A DNA stretch of 64,000 bases from the NCBI GenBank assembly GCA_021442155.1, contig CM038222.1, positions 114,021,121 through 114,085,120 of the forward strand, read 5' to 3'. The notes below the pieces were generated by a model, which saw nothing but the letters and a program-made list of their open reading frames with translations, had not been told where the DNA came from and ran no database searches. This stretch comes from Cymbidium sinense. Taxonomy: Eukaryota; Streptophyta; Magnoliopsida; Asparagales; Orchidaceae. Each line of letters opens with the position of its first letter. Position 1 is the stretch's first letter. The position numbers and the translations under genes are program-made. Positions 46,617 through 60,373 of this stretch are shown here, in pieces.

Positions 46617-48809
46617 AATTTTTGAGTTTTAGTAGAAAATTAATTTTTGAGTTTTAGTAGAAAATTAATTTTTGATTTTATAATGACAAGATACAATTCT
46701 TAATGCAACAAAAATAAAATAATAGCAAAGTAAAAATAGATAATAGGCACACAATTTTTACGTGGCTCGGCCAAACCCCAAAACTAACCTATTCCATGCC
46801 TAGTCACTCCTAGCTAGGAACCCACTAAATGCAAAATACCTTACAAATAGTACTCTCCTATAACGAGATAAGTACAACCCCTACAATAATATGTACTCTC
46901 CTATAAAGGGGTGAGTACAACCCCAATATAAATTTTATAGCATAAAAATAAAATATAAAATAATAAATTTGATAAAATAAATCTCATAAATATACCAAGC
47001 TATCCAATTTAAAAAAATTATCTCACAACTTATAAATGATCACTTTATAACTTCAAAATTTTGGCAAGATAAAGTGCTCACTTAATATTGATAAGAAATA
47101 ATAAAATAAATATCTTAAAGTGATCTTACTATGATGTTTATGTTATTACAATTTGTAGACCAATATAAAAATAATTTCAAAATAAATTCACAATATTCTT
47201 TTGCATAATAAAATAAATTTCAGAAAGGAATAATTTATTTTATTTTAACCAAAAGATGCTTTCAATTAATGCAAATGATCACATACTTAAATAAAATTAG
47301 TATATGATGATAGATAAGTAAATAATAAGCTTTAATTAAAAGAGGTCGACAAATAAAAAATAATTTACCATAATAAATTATTTTAAAATGCTTAAAATAT
47401 ACTTCTAAAATAGATCTAAGAATAAATGATCTTTCAAATAAGACTAATGAAGAAATATTTCAAGAAACCAAAAGAAATTTGTAGGAAGATAAAAATTTCA
47501 ATAAGTTGAAAGAAATCCTACAAACAATCACAAGAATTTTCAAATGATTGAAGAAACTTTGATGTGAAAACTTAGACTTTGATGTCCAAAGATTAATCCA
47601 CTAAAAAGTATAAATTAAAAAGAATAAATAGATGGTGAAAATAGTATGAACAACTTAAAAAAGGATTAAGATCAAGAAAACAAACTCAAGTAACTTCAAA
47701 AAGTTTGCTTAGTTGAAGATGTTGAAGCTTCCAAACCAAGGATTTGATCTTGCAATATTTGGAGAACACTTGGAAGAAAAAACTAGGAAATTTTCTCTTA
47801 GCTTTTCTAGAGGGATTTTGAATTTGAATGAGGAATGCTTTCATGAAAAGAATGAGGGCTATTTATAGCAAGAAGGTCATTTTGAATTATTTCAAAAATA
47901 TATATATATTATTATAACATCATTTTATCATATAATAATTTAATATTCATTAAAAATATAATTTATATTAAATAAATATTAAATTTAAATTGCTAAATAT
48001 TCAACTATCACATGGGCAAGTCAAAAATAATCAAATATGGCTCTTAATATATTAAATGCATGTAGCATGCATTCATTATTAAAATCAGCTAATGTTTGAA
48101 AAGTCATATTAAATTCAATTTTAATCAAACCTTGGTCATGTAACCAATAAAATTAAAGAAAAAGTCCAAGGAATCCATTGGAGATGAAATCAGATATAAA
48201 TTCCTTAATTATAAAATGACTTTGGCTAAATACAAAATTCCACATATTTTTGTTAGTTTTAAAATATGACATTTAAATATTATTTTATAATTTATATATA
48301 ATCATACATATGTTAGTTATCATATAACCTTCAAATTAAATTAAAATAAACAATTATGTTAAGTAAATAAAATAATTACACTTAATAGTCATAATTTTTT
48401 TCTTTTATTATTTTGACAATTCAAATGAAATGCATGAAACATATAATTGAATGTTAATTAGATAGAGATTAATATAAATTAACCTTAGTATCATTATTTA
48501 AAATAAATAAAAATAATATTTTAAGTTGTGAGCAAATTGATTCATGTCAATGAACTTATATGGATTTCTAAGATAATTATAAATGCATATAAACTAAAAT
48601 ATTATATCTTGAGCTTCACATTATCCATTTTGACCTGTCCCTCATTCTTCTATTCTTGTAATTTCCTCAAACATATTATGAAATGTATTGGATATGTAAT
48701 TAGCAATAAATATATCTGAAATACATAAAAATATTCATTAGAACATCCAAGCATTCATTTATTATCATCAAAATTGATTGGATTGAACATGAGGCTCATC
48801 AAGCCAACA
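46617..48809 (-). repeat. 3' LTR of the SIRE-type copia element
   Basis: Ends, read on the - strand, in TGTTGGCTTGATGAG at 48809, identical to the other LTR. The opposite end has lost about 80 bp that the 5' LTR still has, and it carries a 26-bp duplicated piece (gttttagtagaaaatt repeated at 46627-46668), a sign of a messy deletion. The short open frame at 48528-48719 is antisense inside the LTR. Confidence 0.9.
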
Positions 48810-48823
48810 ATCATCCCCTTTTT
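48810..48823 (-). other. Polypurine tract of the SIRE-type element
   Basis: The - strand reads aaaaaggggatgat directly before the 3' LTR, the standard position and composition for priming of plus-strand DNA. Confidence 0.8.
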
Positions 48824-49300
48824 GATGATGACAAACTAATGTTGGGTATTGATTTTGATGAAGGTGCAAATTGACCTTTCATCATAGTTTTTTTTTAATT
48901 CTCTTCTAAAAAAAATTTATACACAATAGATGAATAATGTTGCTCCCCCTAAATGTATGCATGAAATAGACTTAGTACTAACCAACATTTTACTCCTCTC
49001 CCCCTTTTCACAACATCAAAAAGTGAGAACAAACTATATATAATTTTAAATATTTGGATCTAAGATTCCAAGCATGCGTCTTAAAGTACAGAAATGTTCT
49101 TCTGGTAATGGTTTTGAAAAATATCTACAATTTGTAAACCAGTACTAATGAAATTAATATTAACATCACCTTTCAAAACATGATCCCTAATAAAATGATG
49201 TCTAATTTCTATATGCTTGGTTCGTTAGTGCTGGATAGGATTTTTGGTCAAACTAATAGCACTAGTATTATCACACTTAACTAGAATGTGATCTTGCTTA
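48824..49300 (-). other. 3' internal region of the SIRE-type element
   Basis: About 480 bp between the RNase H traces and the polypurine tract. It contains pieces such as 'ttgatgttgtgaaaagggggagaggag' on the - strand (about 48990-49020). No open frame is supported. Confidence 0.5.
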
Positions 49301-49660
49301 ATACCAAAATCTTTTAATTATTACTTTAACTGAAGGACCTAAACAACACAACTATCGACAGCTATGTATTCAGCCTCAGCAGTGGATAAAGCTATAGAAT
49401 TTTGTTTTCTAGATGACCAAGACATAAGCAATGATCCTAAAAATTGACATGTGCCTGATGTGCTTTTTCTATCTACTTTATATCAAGCAAAATCAACATT
49501 AAAATAAGTAACCAAGTCACATGATAAAGAATTTTTATGATACCATAAACCTAATCTAGTAGTGCCTATCAAATACCAAAAGATATGCTTAACTACTATT
49601 AAATGAGATTCTTTCGGGTTGGCCTAAAAATGAGAACACAAATAAACAGCAAACATAATA
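49300..49660 (-). pseudogene. RNase H of the SIRE-type element
   Basis: The - strand encodes VDRKSTSGTCQFLGS, then SWSSRKQNSIALSTAEAEYIA, the hallmark end of copia RNase H, with frame breaks. The metal-binding DE pattern is partly kept (AEAEY). Confidence 0.85.
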
Positions 49661-50460
49661 TCAGGCCTTACTAGCAGCAAGGTATAAAAGTGAACCTATC
49701 ATACTCCTATAGAATTTTTGATCAACAGATTTTCCTAATTGATCTAAATCCAACTTTGTAGATAGGCTCATAGGAGTTTTACTAAATTTAAATCTTTTCA
49801 TGTCAAACCTCTCAAGCACTTCATTTGTGTACTTAGTTTGATAGATGAATATGCCATTTTCTAGTTGCTTCACTTGATTACCTAAGAAAAAATTAAGTTC
49901 TCCCATCATACTCATTTCAAACTCTTTAGACATCAAAGATGAGAACTCATGGCACAAAGATTCATTTGTACTTCCAAATAATATATCATCTACATACACT
50001 TGTACCATAATCAAATCATCATCTATGCTCTTAAGGAATAAGGTGGTATCTACTCTACCCTTTCTAAATCCATGATCTATCAAAAAGTTACTTAACCTAT
50101 CATACCAAGCACAAGGAGCCTATTTTAAATCATATAAGGCTTTCTTTAATTTATACACATTATTTGGACAATCAAGGCTCTCAACTCCAGGTGGTTGCTC
50201 TACAAATATGTCTTGGTTAATAAATCCATTCAAAAGTGCACTCTTGGCATCCATTTCAAAAATTTTAAAATCCCTAAAATAAGCATAAGTAGGGAGTAAC
50301 CAAATAGCTTCTAGTCTTGCTACGGGTGAAAAGATTCTTCAAAATCTATACCTTCAACTTGTGTGTAACCTTGTGCAACTAACCTAGCTTTATTTCTAAC
50401 AATACAACCTGAATCATCTAGCTTATTCCTAAAGGCCCATTTTGTTCCAATGACATTTTG
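49661..50460 (-). pseudogene. Reverse transcriptase of the SIRE-type element
   Basis: The N-terminal part (50090-50460) has GTKWAF, KARLVAQGYTQVEGIDFEE and MDAKSA.LNG with stops. The open frame 49661-50083 has DTTLF, the catalytic VYVDDILFGST at about 49983-50015, FEMSMMGELNFFLGNQVKQ, and FYRSMIGSLLYL. The YVDD core is intact. Several stops between the two parts make the whole inactive. Confidence 0.9.
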
Positions 50461-50463
50461 ATC

Positions 50464-51620
50464 TTAGGGTCTTAGTACTAATTCCCAAACATCATTTCTT
50501 ACAAATTGATGCAACTCTTCTTCCATAGAAATAATCCAAAAATTATTTTGTAAAGCTTCTTCTAAATTTTTAGGTTCAACCTCAGATAAAAATGTTGAAT
50601 GATCTACAACCTCTCTATCATGTCTTCTGCTCATAACTCCTTTTGAAAGATCTCCTATAATTAGTTCCTTTGGATGATTTTTATTATATTTCCATTCTTT
50701 AGGCAATGAATCATCCACAATATATTCTAAAGATATTTTCTTAAAATTGTCAATCTCTTCATCAATCACTTCATTTATAATGGGATCAATTAAATTTTCA
50801 ACAAAAATAACATGCATTGATTCTTCTACAATTATTTTTCTCTTATTGAAAACTCTATAAGCTCTACTAGAAAGGGAGTATCCTAAGAAAATACCATCAT
50901 CTGATTTGCAATCAAACTTACCTAAATGCTCTTTTCCATTATTCAAAATAAAGCATTTACATCCAAATACATGAAAGTGTTCAATCTTAGGCTTCTTTCC
51001 AAAAAAAAATAATTCATCCAGTGTCTTCTTCAAAATTAGTCTAAAATAGATCCTATTCTTCACATAACATTCAGTATTTACTGCTTCTGCCCAAAAATAT
51101 TTTGGCAATTTATACTCATCAAGCATAGATCTACTTAATTCAATTAATATTCTATTTTTTCTCTCTACTCCATTTTGTTGGGGAGTTCTAGGTGCAAAAA
51201 AATTTTGTCTAATCCCATGTTCATCACAATAATCCTCAAAAAAAGTTATTTTCAAATTCGCCACCATGATCAGTTCAAATCTTATTAATCAAATGGCCTT
51301 TTTCTCTTTGAATATATTTAGAAAACTTTCTAAACTAACCAAAAATATCATCCTTGTAAGTTACAAACAAAACCCAAGTATATCTAGAGAAATCATCAAC
51401 AATCACAAAACTATAATTTTTTCCACCTAAGCTAGTAGTGCTAATAGGACCAAATAAATCCATGTGCAACAATTCTAAAGGTCTAGAAATATAAACAATA
51501 TTTTTACTTTTAAATGAGCTTCTAGAATGTTTATGATGAATACATGCATCACTTTGAATGAAAATTTAATTTAGGCAATCCAACTACTAAATCAAGTTTA
51601 GCAATTTTATTGAGTATGTG
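50464..51620 (-). pseudogene. Integrase of the SIRE-type element
   Basis: The open frame 50464-51267 contains DEHGIRQNFFAPRTPQQNGVERKNR, SMLDEYKLPKYFWAEAV, FHVFGCKCFILN and DDGIFLGYS, the second half of the copia integrase core and its tail. The first half lies at 51270-51620 in other frames. The catalytic glutamate sits in the QQNG.VERKNR block and is kept. Confidence 0.9.
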
Positions 51621-51766
51621 CATGTTAATATGACATAGTCTCCTATGCCATAACCATATATCATCATGATGCTTTTAAAACAAAGTAAATTCAAATTCAC
51701 ATCATGAAAGCTATCTAAATCAATGACATAAATATTTTTATATCTTTGTCCTACTAACAATACATT

Positions 51767-52042
51767 TTAATTATTTTTTATAATGCAATTTGATGCATGG
51801 AATACTACATTCAAACCTTTATCACATAATTGACTAATAAAAATTAAATTATGTTTTAATCCTTCTACTAGAAAAACTTTATCTAAAGTGATAGAATTCT
51901 TACAATTAGAACCAATTCCAATGATCTTTCCCTTTGCATTATCTCCATATGTAACAAATCCTCCATCACTTGATTCTAAAGTTGTGAATTTATCTTTATC
52001 TCCTGTCATATGTCTTGAACATCCACTGTCCAAGTACCACAT
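51767..52042 (-). pseudogene. Aspartic protease of the SIRE-type element
   Basis: Reads MWYLDSGCSRHMTGDKDKF: the active-site D-S-G is intact and followed by the usual CSRHMTG. The end (LKHNLIFISQLCDKG) leads toward integrase. It is in a different frame from gag in this copy. Confidence 0.9.
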
Positions 52043-53790
52043 GCCTTCTTTTATTTTGTTTTGAGGGCATTCCTACAAAATAAACTCACATGTTAACTTT
52101 TGAAACCCAAACATGTTTGGTTCCACATTTTAAATTTGAAGCAAGATATCTAGCATGTATGGTTTGTGTAGTACTTGTAACTTTTGGTACCCAAACATAA
52201 GATGATTGCTTAGTGTTTTGTAATTTATGTGCATAGCAATCAAATGAGATATGCCCTTTTCTATCACAATAGTTGCACCAAACATTAGTGTTTGCATATA
52301 GCTTATCATGACAATTATAAGGTATATGAGTGGGATGTGTATGATGCAAATATTTTTTATTAAATGTTTTACTTGATGAAGCATTATAATGAACTTGTGA
52401 TTTCAAACATGATTCTAATCTTGCTTTTAACAAGATATTCTCTCTTTCAAGTTTACATACAAGTAAGGAACAATTTAATAAAGAAGTATTTTTACTTTTT
52501 AAATTATCACATTCATTTTTTAAATCACAAAAATGCATATCTAAATTTTTATGTTCTTTTTCTAAGGTTTTGTGTTTTCTTTTTTATTTTTTATATTCAA
52601 TAATTAAATCATTAAAAGCATCATCTAATTCATCATAAGATATATGATTACATACCTCTTGAGAATCTAAGTCAGGTTCTCCATTTGCCATAAGACATAT
52701 GTTGACTTCTTCATTAGATGAGAAAGTACTTGATTCATTTGAATCTAGATTGGCCCATAAAGCCTTCTTCTTCTTATGGTACTTTTTCTTCTTCATATTT
52801 TTTCTTCTTTCCACATTAATCTCTTTCTTGTTTGATTCAGCAAGTTCTGGACAATCACCTCTTATGTGTCCAGGATTTTTACAATGGTAGCAAATGATCC
52901 CTTCACCTGTAAGAAATTTCTTAGTTTGAAATTTATAGTTTTTAGATTTTTTTTTGTATACCTTTGATTCTACTTCCTTAGCAAGTTTCCAAGCCTTTTG
53001 GATAGCATGACCACCTCATCATTATCACCATCCGAGCATGAGGTGTTATGCTCATCACTATCATCAACTTGTAATGCAATGGCTTTTCTTTTCTCCTTGT
53101 CCCTTTTTGCTAAGTTATCCATCTTATCCCTTTGAGCCATAACCTATTCATGTGCTATCAAAGAACCAAAAAGCTGATCAAGTGGATAAGTAGACAAATC
53201 CTTGCTTCACTAATAGCTATTACTTTAGCTTCCCTTTCTTTTGGAAGATATCTAAGAATCTTATAGACTAAGTCTTGATTCCTATATATTTTTCCAAGAG
53301 AATGCAATGTGTTAATTATTTTCATGAATCTAGTATACATATCATAGATTCGAGGAGACATATGAAATAATCCCATATTCATGAACAAGTCTTTTATGTG
53401 AGCATCTCTAACTTCACTAGTTTCTTCATAAGTTATAATGAGTTTATCCCATATTTCTTTAGTTGTACTTAACATAGAAATTTTCATGTAATCATCACGT
53501 AATAAAGCACAATGTAAAGTATTACAAGCCCTAGCATTTAATTCATCAAGTTCTCTTTCAGCTACAGTCCATTCCTTAAGATGTTTTTTTTTACTTTAAT
53601 GCCATTTACTTCTATTGTGGGTGTATGATATTGATGTGTCAACATATACCACGTGCATGCATCTTGACAAATTAAAAATGTACTAATTCTATTTTTTTCA
53701 ATAATCAAATGGTACACTATCTAAAAGTGGAGTTCTATGAGTGGATTGTCCCTCTGGTAGTGAACCCTTTGGAAAAACTTGTGCTATAGT
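52043..53790 (-). pseudogene. Gag of the SIRE-type element
   Basis: From the start near 53790 the - strand gives the UBN2-type gag segment (about 53158-53560: STTKEIWDKLIITYEETSEVRDAHI, then LVYKILRYLPKEREAKVIAI). Two CCHC zinc knuckles follow: CYHCKNPGHIRGDC at about 52850-52890 and CNYCDRKGHISFDC at about 52240-52285. A coiled-coil-like segment lies between them (about 52330-52560). The LPK.WEAKV wording and two knuckles fit the SIRE lineage. Frames are split at about 52580, 52815 and 53157. Confidence 0.85.
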
Positions 53791-53832
53791 GAAAATATCT
53801 ACTCTTGGATGTTAAGCCAATAAAAGAGCCTA

Positions 53833-53845
53833 GGCTCTGATACCA
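53833..53845 (-). other. Primer-binding site of the SIRE-type element
   Basis: The - strand reads TGGTATCAGAGCC four bases after the 5' LTR end, the standard site for initiator methionine tRNA in plant copia elements. Confidence 0.95.
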
Positions 53846-53849
53846 ATTA

Positions 53850-56084
53850 TGAATCACTATAGCACCCAAGAGGGGGGTGAATTGGGCGATATTAAAAAAT
53901 TTAAAAGTTATATCTTAAATTTTAAGTTTTAGTAGAAAATTAATTTTTGATTTTATAATGACAAGATACAATTCTTAATGCAACAAAAATAAAAGAATAA
54001 TAAAGTAAAGAGAGACAATAGGCACATAATTTTTATGTGGTTCAGCCTACATCCCCGCTTAGCCACCCCTGGCTAGGAATCCACTAAATGCAAAATAGCT
54101 TACAAATAGTACTCTCCTCTAACGGGGAGAGTACAACTCCTACAACAATATGTACTCTCTTATAAAGGGGTGAGTACAACCCCAATATAAATTTTACTGC
54201 ACGAAAATAAAAATATAAAATAATAGATTTTGATAAAATAAATCTCTCACAAATATACCAAGTTATCCAATTCAAAAAATGATGTCACAACTTATAAATG
54301 ATCACTTTACAACTTAAAAATTTGGCAAGATAAAATGCTTACTTAATATTGATAAGAAATAATAAAATAAATATCTTAAAGTGATCTTACTAAGATGTTT
54401 ATGTTATTACAATTTATAGACTAATATAAAAATAATTTCAAAATATATTCACAATATTCTTTTGCACAATAAAATAAATTTTAGCAAGGAATAATTTATT
54501 TTATTTTAACCAAAAAGATGCTTTCAATTAATGCAAATGATCACAAAATACTTAAATAAAATTAGTATATGATAGATCTAAGTAGGCTAGTAAGTTTTTA
54601 ATTAAAAAGAGAGATCTAGCAAATATGAAAATAAATTTAGCACAATAAATTTATTTTAAAATGCTTAAAATATACTTCTAAAATAGATTTAAGAATAAAT
54701 GATCTTTCAAATAAGACTAATGAAGAAATATTTTAAGAAACCAAAAGAAATTTGCAGGAAGATAAAAATTTCAACAAGTTAAAATAAATCCTACAAACTA
54801 TCACAAGAGTTTTTACAAAAAAATGATTGAAGAAACTTTTGATGTGAAAACTTAGACTTTGATGTCCAAAGACTAATCCACTAAAAATTATAAATTGAAA
54901 AGAATAAATAGACGGTAAAAATAGTATGAAGAACTTAAAAAGAGATTAAGATCAAGAAAATAAACTAAAGTAATTTGAGAAAGCTTGCTTAGTTGAAGAT
55001 GTTGAAGCTTCCAAACCAAGGATTTCATCTTTCAATATTTGGAGAAAACTTGGAAGGAAAATCTAGAAATTTTCTTTAGATTTGCTGGAGGGATTTTGAA
55101 TTTGAATGAGGAATGCTTTCATGAAAAGAATAAGTGTTATTTATGGGCAAGAAGGTCATTTTAAATTATTTCAAAAAATATATTATTCTAACATCATTTT
55201 ATCATATAATAATTTAATATTCATTAAAAATATAATTTATATTAAATAAATATTAAATTTAAATATCCAAAAGTTTGGCTATTCACATGGGCAAGTAAAA
55301 AATAATCAAATATGGCTCTTAATATATTCAAAGCATGTAGCATGCATTCATTATTAAAATCAGCTAATGTTTGAAAAGTCACATTAAATTCAATTTTAAT
55401 CAAATGTGGATCATGTAACCTATCAAATTAAAAGAAAAAAAATCTTAGGAATCCATTGGACATGAAATCAGATATAAATTCCTTGAAATGACTTTGGATA
55501 AAATACAAAATTCCACATATTTTTGTTAATTTTGAAATATGAAATTTAAATATTATGATATAATTTATATATAATCATCTATATGTTAGTTATCATATAA
55601 CCTTCAAATTAAGTTAAAATACTTAATTATATTAAGTAAATAAAATAATTACACATAATAGCCATAATTCTTTTATTGTTTTATTATTTTGACAATTCAA
55701 ATGTTATGTATGAAATATATAATTGAATGTTAATTAGATAAAGATTTATATAAATTAACCTCACTATCATTATTTAAAATAAATAAAAATAATATGTTAA
55801 GTTGTGAGAAAATTGATTCATGCCAATGAACTCATATGGATTTCTAAGATAGTTATAAATCAATATAAACTAAAATATTGTAACTTGAGCTTCACACTAT
55901 CCATTTTGATCTATCTTTCATTCTTCTATTCTTGCAATTTCCTAAAACATATTATGAGATGTATTGGATATGTAATTAATAATTAATATGTCTGAAACAC
56001 ATAAAATATTCATTAGAACATCCAAGCATTCGTTTGTTATCATCAAAATTGATCAGATTGAACATGAGGCTCATCAAGCCAACA
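53850..56084 (-). repeat. 5' LTR of the SIRE-type copia element
   Basis: 2235 bp, from TGTTGGCTTG at 56084 to ...GATTCA at 53850 (read on the - strand). Highly similar along its length to 46617-48809, with small differences that show some age. Confidence 0.92.
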
Positions 56085-58559
56085 CCTAAGCTCAAATTGT
56101 ACATAAGGATCACTAGCTCACCTGACCCAAAGCTGGTTCAGTTAGCCATGAGCCAAGTAAAGGTGAGCTAACCCACTTCCTCCCATTAGAACACTTGGAA
56201 ACCAAGGACAAGCCTTCTCAGCCTTTGGCAGCCCACTCCCCTTTAGTCCTCCACTTAAAATGAGCCACCTCACCGATTCCCTACCACCCATGGCTGTCTG
56301 CGCCTGCCAAACATCTACCCATGGCAGAATTAATCCAAGCCATCAGTTTGGATGGATATGAGAGTATACTTCTCCCCATTCAATTCAAATCAGAGTTTCT
56401 CTAGAGCATGAGAGAGCCGAGACGAACACCTAAAGTGATTTCTCGAGTTCCCAAAGTCTCCCCATCACCAAAAATAGCAAACCCAAAATAGGACAGAGCA
56501 CATCTCCACTCAACCTCTCCCAAACTCTATCATTTTCAAATTAACTCTACCCACATGTTCACCAACCTCCGATGAGGAGAAAAGGCTCGATTCCTGATCG
56601 ATTTGAGCACCGAAGACCACTCCTAGGCCAATGTCAATAAGGATTCTGACAACATTTGATCCACATAGCCACTGGCAAGGAGGCAAGGTGAGAGCTTCTC
56701 AGCATGGTTTTGTCTCTTCAAGATAAAGCTACCTCAGTCAGTTAACCACTAGTCCTGAGCTCTCGCAAGGTAAAATCTAGCAAACTATCTAAATCTCAAT
56801 TTTTCTTAGGCCTTTGAAAAGTAAAGTGTGATTTCGTGTGATTCCAATAGTAGAATCCCTTTAGATTTTCTCCCTGAAGTTTTTAGAGTCGATCCTGACA
56901 CCTCATGAGCATTAGCGAGCTTGGATCAAGCAGTGGAGGGTAGACGGTGACTGTCTTTTGTCACTCGAGAAATGAAGGATCATCCGCCGTCCATTCCACA
57001 TGATTAACATAGATGATCGTGATTAATCCATTGGATAAATTTGATTTAATTCTATAGGAACCATGGGATTAATCCCCACCATCCGATCTTAGACCAAACG
57101 GCGAGGATGAAAGTGTGTCCGTCGCCACCACATCAACACCTTGTCTGACCGTTTAAGTGGCCAATTCTGAAGCACCACATGAAAAATTATGCCACTTCAG
57201 TCATCTGTGAGGCACCAATGAAATTAGGGATTAATTAGGCTTTAAAATATGATTAATTTACTGAAATATCATAAATCCATAACTAATTGTAGAAAAATCT
57301 AAAAAAAATACAATTAAACACATTTTGGAAAGGTTAAACATAGGAGAATTTTATAAAAATGATTCTATTTAATTTTGAATAGTGATTAAGTTTTAATTAG
57401 GATTTGAATGTTTCCTTAATTAACCAAATTAAGCTCTAATTACTTAGACAACTAATCCCAAACTTGGCATGTTGATTTAATGGGATAACCTCTGCCTCCC
57501 ATAATTTTATTGGGATTTATTGGCTATGTAATTCAAAAAATTTGAAATTCAAACCCTAATTACTCTCATAATTAATTTAATGATTAATTAAAGTTTTAAA
57601 TAGTAAAAATTAATTAATTAAATTTCATCAATCATTAATTAACAGTGAGATAATGAGGATGATTGATAAGAACCTCTTTCCTAATTACTCTTTTCAATTC
57701 ATCTCATTAAAGAAAGTTAATTAATACATGGTTTAATTAAGTAATTAATTAATTAATTAATGGCCAAATCAAATCAAATTAAATTGCTAATACCTTCAAA
57801 TAATCAACATTTAAATAAAGGGTTCATCTTTATGTGTTCAATAACATAAAGACCTTTAAGGAAACTATGATTAGCCCATAAGTGTGGGAAAATCATAAGA
57901 GTACTTAATTAGATTCTTTTACATAATTAATCTCTAATCATGAGCCAATTGCATTAGGTCCCTTATGAGCATTGCACTTTTATTTTCACTCATGTTCATA
58001 TCATTTCTGGCTCATGATTAAATGATTAATTAAAATAAAGAATCATAGGAAAGGGTAATTAAATGGATTACTTAATGGTTCAATTTGATTAAATTATAAA
58101 AATCACTTAATTATCTTTCCTTAAATAAATTAAGATCATTAACATGGGAATGGAATAAAAAAAGAAAATGATTACTCCTCTTTAAGTTCAATCAAAAATC
58201 CAAAAAATCAAATTAATAAGAAGCTTTGGATTTATTTAATGTGATTGTCCTTAGGAATTTGTGTGATTGAATGAATCATGTGAAAGTGTTTCGCTACTCC
58301 TTTTCACTCACTTTAATTGTTGTATGTCATGTGACTTCATCCATTCATATTTTCAAAAATCAAATGAATTTACTTATGTAAAATTGCATGTGTTGGCTAA
58401 ATCTTATTATATGTGTGGCTATTATCACTAATAAATCTAAATTTATTTTCCAAAAAGTTATAAGTTGATAATAATATTTGGAGTGATAGTAGTTATGAAT
58501 ACATATTGGATTTACATGTGTTTATAGTTTAAGCAAGTGAAGGTAATATTTTCTTTCTT

Positions 58560-59290
58560 AAGATATATAGATTTACATATGTTTGAATGATAATAAGTAT
58601 ATAGTCTGGAGATCTCGAGAATACAAGACTTTAAATAGCCCCAAGGAGGTCACTTGATTACCTCACTTCCTTGGTTTAACAATGGTATGCACTTGTTTGA
58701 TTTCATTCCTATGTATCTTTGTATTATAATTTGGATAAAGCTTTATACCTTACATGTATAAATAATTCAATCAAATAAGATACAATCTCCTACATGATTT
58801 TCATTCTTCCAATCATGTATGCATTCATATGTATTTAAGATAGCAAGTATATAGTCTAAACATCATGGGAATACGAGGCCTTAATTAGCCATAAAGAGGT
58901 CATTTGATTATCTCACTTTCTTGGTTTAAACAATGATACATGTTTTCTTACATCTTTTATTCATGTGTATGTGTGTTTGATTAAAGAATGAGAATCTTAT
59001 TTTCTACTAATAAAACAAGCATTCATAATCATTTAACCATATCAAATGTATTGTATGTAAAGGTAGTGTTTTCTTTCCTATGTTCATATATGGATTTACA
59101 TATGCTTGGATGATGATAAGTATATAGTCTGGACATCTCAAGAATTTGAGGCTTTAAGTAGCCCCATGGAGGTCATTCGAATATCTCGCTTCCCTAGTTA
59201 ACAAAGGCACGTACTTATTTAATCTCATTTATATGTATATTTGTATTAGAATTTGGATAGAGCTTTAATTTACATGTATAAACAATTCAA
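58560..59290 (+). repeat. Three tandem units of about 250-270 bp in LTR C
   Basis: The block 'aagtatatagtct..acatc' recurs at 58595, 58845 and 59118. Each is followed by 'gaggc/gactttaa.tagccc..agaggtca' and 'ttcc.tggtttaacaa'. Copy B has only one such unit (about 33670-33830). Confidence 0.85.
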
Positions 59291-60279
59291 TCAAGTAAAA
59301 ATACAATTTCCAAATGTATGCATCCATGAGCATTCAAGTGTGCCAAAATATGTTATATGTATGGGTATACTATGTGTTAAATCATATGCATGTTATGGGT
59401 GATGGAAAAGAATGGTTCAACATATTCTATATGATGGTAATTCAACCACATTAATCTTAAGATGCCTTTCATATTGAATAGAATTATTTAAAGTTAACCT
59501 AAACTTAGGACTAATAAAACATTTAATAAACCATTCACTAAAAAAACTAAATCATAATTATATGTTTTAGAAACAACTTAAGGTAGGGATGAAGGTGGTT
59601 ATGCCTCTTTCTTCTCTTTATAACACTTAGATGCTAAGTGTAAATCAAATGTAACAAAACAAAACATAAATTAAAACTTACAAATCATTTAAACAACTTA
59701 AAGTGAAACCAACCGTTATAATAACTTGAATAATTCCAAACTTAAGAAATTATAATCCAAATACCTAGCTGAGACATACCACATTAAGCCTAAGCACATG
59801 CATTATAATGCTATCACCACTTCTAGTCTTAGGTTAGGATGGTGTATAAAAAGATGATGTATTTTATTTTATGATGTAATATTTTGGACTGGATGTTAGA
59901 AATGTGGATCATAGACTGGATGTTAGCCATTGATAGCATGATCTTATTTTTATGCAGGGGATTATCTTAAGGGGATGCTCAAAAATAAAGATAAATATTC
60001 TCTTTGTAGGTTTCTTATACCCATAAGCATAATTCATATTAGGACTGGTGGGCTTGGTTACTCATATGTAAGATGCTAAGTCCAAATTATGAAATATAAC
60101 TACTTGAGTTTGTATGTATGTTTTGCTAGCATTTATTTTACAGGTGTAGTTAGATTTACTTTTCTCATAAAAATATAATTTTGCAATAGGAATTAGGATT
60201 AGTTCTATGGGGATTAAGTTGAGTAGTGGCTAGAAGGCTTAGTCGTGGGGTGCCTTGTGATGCCTTGAAGCAAATCAAA

Positions 60280-60373
60280 TCAAAAGGAGAAAGAAGAAAT
60301 GAAGAATGAAGACCCCATAGCATGTATTTAATTCTAAATTATAATATTATTTTGTAATTCTGGATTGTATAAG
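60280..60373 (+). promoter_or_regulatory. Candidate core promoter of LTR C
   Basis: A purine tract at 60280-60315, 'gaagacccca', and attgtataagggaggga with TATAAG at 60368-60373, followed by 'ctaggctaccca'. This is the same arrangement as in copy B and could drive element 2. Confidence 0.5.

Larger units (their letters stand above)
46617..56084 (-). mobile_element. SIRE-type Ty1/copia retrotransposon inserted in LTR C
   Basis: A 9.5-kb element in reverse orientation with both LTRs (53850-56084 and 46617-48809), primer site (53833-53845), gag, protease, integrase, reverse transcriptase, RNase H and a polypurine tract in copia order. After removing it, the giant LTR continues at 56085, with about 150 bp of LTR text missing at the junction. 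No target duplication remains because the 46617 end is damaged. Stops and frameshifts inactivate it, but the domains are much better preserved than in the intron 4 copia. Confidence 0.9.

Noticed and set aside
48528..48719. Open frame antisense in the copia LTR, with a similar one at 55804-55986
   Set aside because: Both lie in the two LTRs of one element, so similarity is expected from LTR identity; the protein is low-complexity and matches nothing.
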